From Eubacteriales bacterium (GTDB lineage Bacteria; Bacillota; Clostridia; Christensenellales; SZUA-584): a stretch of 8,634 nucleotides of DNA. Shown one piece after another: positions 6,857 through 8,634 of this stretch. The stretch lies in contig JAQTSP010000103.1 of the NCBI GenBank assembly GCA_028711205.1, positions 1 to 8,634 on the forward strand. The letters run 5' to 3'. A program made the translations under genes and the position numbers. Positions within the stretch are counted from its first letter, which is position 1. Each line of letters starts with the position of its first letter. The notes under the pieces are model-generated. The model ran no database searches. It was not told where the DNA came from and saw nothing but the letters and a program-made list of their open reading frames with translations.

Positions 6857-8134
6857 ATGAGCATATTGGAAAATCTATTGGCAGATATAATTATACCAAG
6901 GTTTATCGAAGTAAACTATAAGATGGATAGTTCACATATCAAAGATGTCCGTGGCAGCGTCCTTTATGCGTTACAGCGCAAAGGAACCCTTGACGCCATC
7001 CGGCCAGGACAATCTGTTTGTATTGCTGTAGGCAGCCGCGAAATTGCAAATATCAGTACTGTCACCCGTTGTGTATGCGATGCAGTTAAATCTGTCGGCG
7101 CACACCCCTTTATTATTCCAGCAATGGGAAGTCATGGAGGAGCTACTGCGGAAGGCCAAAGAGAGATACTGGCAGGATACAATATTACCGAAGAAACCAT
7201 GGGCGTGCCTATTCGCGCGTCGATGGACACGGTAAAAATTGGTGAATCGGTATCTTATATTGATGTACGACTCGATTGCTGTGCCGATGGCGCCGACTAT
7301 ATTATTCCCATTGGACGGATCAAGCCACATACGGACTTTCGCGGGAAAATCGAAAGCGGCCTTTGTAAAATGATGGTTATCGGTATGGGTAAACAATATG
7401 GCGCGTTCATGTGCCATAAGCTCGGGTTTAAAAACATGGCGAAGAATCTGATTGAGTTTGCCAGTGTCGTTATTGAGAAAAAGCCTAACATGTTTTCTGT
7501 GGGTATCATAGAGAACGCTTATCACCAAACATACAAAATTGTAGCAGTTCCTGCTAACCGGGTTATTACGGAAGAACCGGGTTTGCTTCTTGAGGCCAAA
7601 GAGAAAATTGCAAGGTTGCCGTTTGATCATGTTGATGTATTACTTATAGATCAGATCGGTAAGGACATAAGTGGTGCTGGCATGGATCCAAATGTAACCG
7701 GAAGATCGCCAATACTGGGTGTGAGCAGGCCATTTTTTCAGAGCATAGCAGTATTTGACCTGACTGATAAATCGCACCACAATTTTGTTGGCCTCGGGAG
7801 TGCAGATGTAACTACACGCAGAGTATTTAATAAGATGGACTTTGAAAAAACTTACTCTAATGCCATAACCTCAGCCGAACCTATTGGGGTTAAGATACCG
7901 GCAGTCATGCCAAACGACAGAACAGCCATCAAATTTGCTCTGCATATGGCAACAGACGCAGATCCCCATGCCCAGAGAGTTGTTTGGATACACGACACCT
8001 TAAGTTTAACCAAGTTTTATATTTCCGAGGCGCTTTTTGCTGAAGTAAACAATATCCCCTCGATTATTGTCACTGATGAAAGCCCAAGTTCAATTGAGTT
8101 TGATGAAGATGGGAATGTTTCAGGGTGGCAATAA
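6857..8134 (+). CDS. LarA-like protein (lactate racemase superfamily, DUF2088), probable 2-hydroxyacid racemase/epimerase
   Basis: A 425-residue protein similar in layout to LarA, the nickel-pincer-nucleotide enzyme that racemises lactate; known relatives act on malate, phenyllactate and gluconate, inverting the alpha-hydroxyl carbon by hydride transfer. Conserved-looking features are AMGSHGGATAEGQ (89-101, His93), GRIKPHTDFRGKIESGLCK (153-171, with His158 and Lys164) and GAFMCHKLG (182-190, His187). By position His93, His158 and Lys164 may match LarA His108, His174 and the cofactor-linking Lys184, but this is by eye. The ATG follows the dehydrogenase TAA by one base with only a weak AGG upstream (6846-6848), so translation is probably coupled. 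GC content is higher than in the ATPase, permease and dehydrogenase genes. It may be an aldonate 2-epimerase; such an enzyme would need LarB, LarC and LarE for its cofactor, none of which are in the window. Substrate unproven. Confidence 0.82.
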   Translation: MSILENLLADIIIPRFIEVNYKMDSSHIKDVRGSVLYALQRKGTLDAIRPGQSVCIAVGSREIANISTVTRCVCDAVKSVGAHPFIIPAMGSHGGATAEGQREILAGYNITEETMGVPIRASMDTVKIGESVSYIDVRLDCCADGADYIIPIGRIKPHTDFRGKIESGLCKMMVIGMGKQYGAFMCHKLGFKNMAKNLIEFASVVIEKKPNMFSVGIIENAYHQTYKIVAVPANRVITEEPGLLLEAKEKIARLPFDHVDVLLIDQIGKDISGAGMDPNVTGRSPILGVSRPFFQSIAVFDLTDKSHHNFVGLGSADVTTRRVFNKMDFEKTYSNAITSAEPIGVKIPAVMPNDRTAIKFALHMATDADPHAQRVVWIHDTLSLTKFYISEALFAEVNNIPSIIVTDESPSSIEFDEDGNVSGWQ

Positions 8135-8322
8135 CGAAGGGATGTTATAAGATATAAGAAAAATGGAGGTATAAATTAAATAATAAATGAGAAGTAAAAG
8201 ATACTGGTCAACAAAATATTTCCTCTTCAAAAGTATATTTTTGCTCAGTAAACACCAAATAGACAAATTTAAAAGAGTATTAGAAAAAACGCCCATATAA
8301 AGGCGTTTTCTTTGTATCCATA
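8135..8322. other. Intergenic region between convergent operon and rpsI
   Basis: This AT-rich stretch of 188 bases follows the LarA-like gene. It holds a good GGAGG (8165-8169) not followed by a start codon at suitable distance, then a 37-codon open frame from ATG 8187 to TAA 8298-8300 that runs into the terminator hairpin. I do not regard that frame as a gene. The orphan ribosome-binding-like site could be a remnant of a lost last operon gene. The right end contains the bidirectional terminator. Confidence 0.5.
8286..8309. terminator. Bidirectional intrinsic terminator
   Basis: AAAACGCC (8286-8293) pairs perfectly with GGCGTTTT (8302-8309) around an 8-base loop. Read on the + strand the stem is followed by TTTTCTTT (8306-8313), and on the - strand by a run of six T, so it can end transcription both from the sugar operon and from rpsI, whose stop codon lies 13 bases away. 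The run on the - strand is the better one, which suggests rpsI is its primary client. Confidence 0.85.
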
Positions 8323-8634
8323 TTATCTCTTTGAGAACTGAGGCGCACGCCTTGCCGCCTTGAGGCCGTATTTCTTTCTCTCTTTCATACGTGAGTCTCT
8401 TGTCAGGAACCCTGCTTTTTTGAGTACCGGTCTTAACTCGGGCTCTGCTTTTAAGAGAGCGCGCGCGATGCCGTGGCGAATCGCACCGGCCTGGCCGGTA
8501 TATCCGCCGCCCTTGACGTTGACGGCGACATCGTACTTGCCAAGATTCTCTGTCAGCACAAGCGGCGACCTTGCCTGCATCCGGAGAGTTTCGTATCCGA
8601 AATATTCATCCAATGATCTTTTGTTGATCACCAT
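8323..8634 (-). CDS. rpsI: 30S ribosomal protein S9, C-terminal part (5' end outside window)
   Basis: S9 is a structural protein of the small ribosomal subunit head whose C-terminal tail reaches the P-site tRNA. The 103 visible residues match the family closely: INKRSLDEYFG, LVLTENLGKYDV, GGGYTGQAGAIRHGIARAL, LRPVLKKAGFLTRD, ERKKYGLKAARR and the invariant end APQFSKR. The family is about 130 residues long, so some 27 N-terminal residues lie beyond the right edge; the Met at the edge is internal, in place of the usual residue of the IVIN strand. The stop TAA is at 8323-8325. Its composition is much GC-richer than the operon facing it. In most bacteria rpsI follows rplM (L13), expected just outside the window. 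Confidence 0.97.
   Translation of the reverse strand: MVINKRSLDEYFGYETLRMQARSPLVLTENLGKYDVAVNVKGGGYTGQAGAIRHGIARALLKAEPELRPVLKKAGFLTRDSRMKERKKYGLKAARRAPQFSKR

Noticed and set aside
6971..7630. A 219-codon open frame on the - strand opposite the LarA-like gene
   Set aside because: It lies entirely inside a well-supported coding gene, has no recognisable motif and no plausible ribosome binding site; it is a by-product of the codon pattern on the other strand.
8187..8300. A 37-codon open frame (ATG to TAA) after the LarA-like gene
   Set aside because: The nearest Shine-Dalgarno-like sequence is 17 bases away, the frame runs into the terminator hairpin, and the translation (basic and aromatic, no motif) matches nothing I recognise.
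1..8634. CRISPR arrays, tRNA or rRNA genes, transposases and phage genes
   Set aside because: I looked for regularly spaced repeats, tRNA-like cloverleaf ends and mobile-element genes in the non-coding gaps and saw none; gaps are short and explained by control elements.

Overview
The window looks like a chromosomal segment of a low-to-medium-GC Firmicute, most likely a Clostridia-type anaerobe. The signs are a lipoprotein-type solute-binding protein, strong AAGGAG-type ribosome binding sites with A-rich spacers, a near-consensus sigma-A promoter, and acetate kinase and ribosomal protein S9 sequences of bacterial (Firmicute-like) type. No species can be named from the sequence alone.

Layout: (1) 1-1190, + strand: the C-terminal half of acetate kinase (ackA, cut by the left edge), then a small nitroreductase-family flavoprotein. 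(2) 1191-1452: intergenic control region with a near-perfect promoter (TTGACA, 17 bp, TATACT) and a palindrome of two GTATAC boxes on the -10 element. (3) 1453-8134, + strand: a compact six-gene operon. It encodes a sugar-type binding lipoprotein, a fused double-domain sugar ABC ATPase, a ribose-type permease, an amidohydrolase-fold sugar lactonase, a short-chain dehydrogenase and a LarA-like (lactate racemase superfamily) protein. A perfect 14-bp inverted repeat lies between the binding-protein and ATPase genes; the later genes are nearly abutting or overlapping. (4) 8135-8322: intergenic, with a bidirectional terminator. (5) 8323-8634, - strand: C-terminal part of ribosomal protein S9 (rpsI), cut by the right edge and convergent with the operon.

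How the genes may work together (inference): the transporter imports a monosaccharide or related polyol/sugar acid. The dehydrogenase oxidises an aldose to its lactone, the lactonase opens it to an aldonate, and the LarA-like protein could invert the alpha-hydroxyl carbon (C2) of that aldonate. The aldonate dehydratase and aldolase expected to finish such a non-phosphorylating route are not in the window, nor are a regulator or the larB/larC/larE cofactor genes. The putative nickel-type epimerase at the end of a sugar-oxidation operon is the most interesting point. The operon is clearly more AT-rich, especially in its ATPase and permease genes, than the flanking housekeeping-type genes, which fits insertion of a catabolic cassette next to rpsI.
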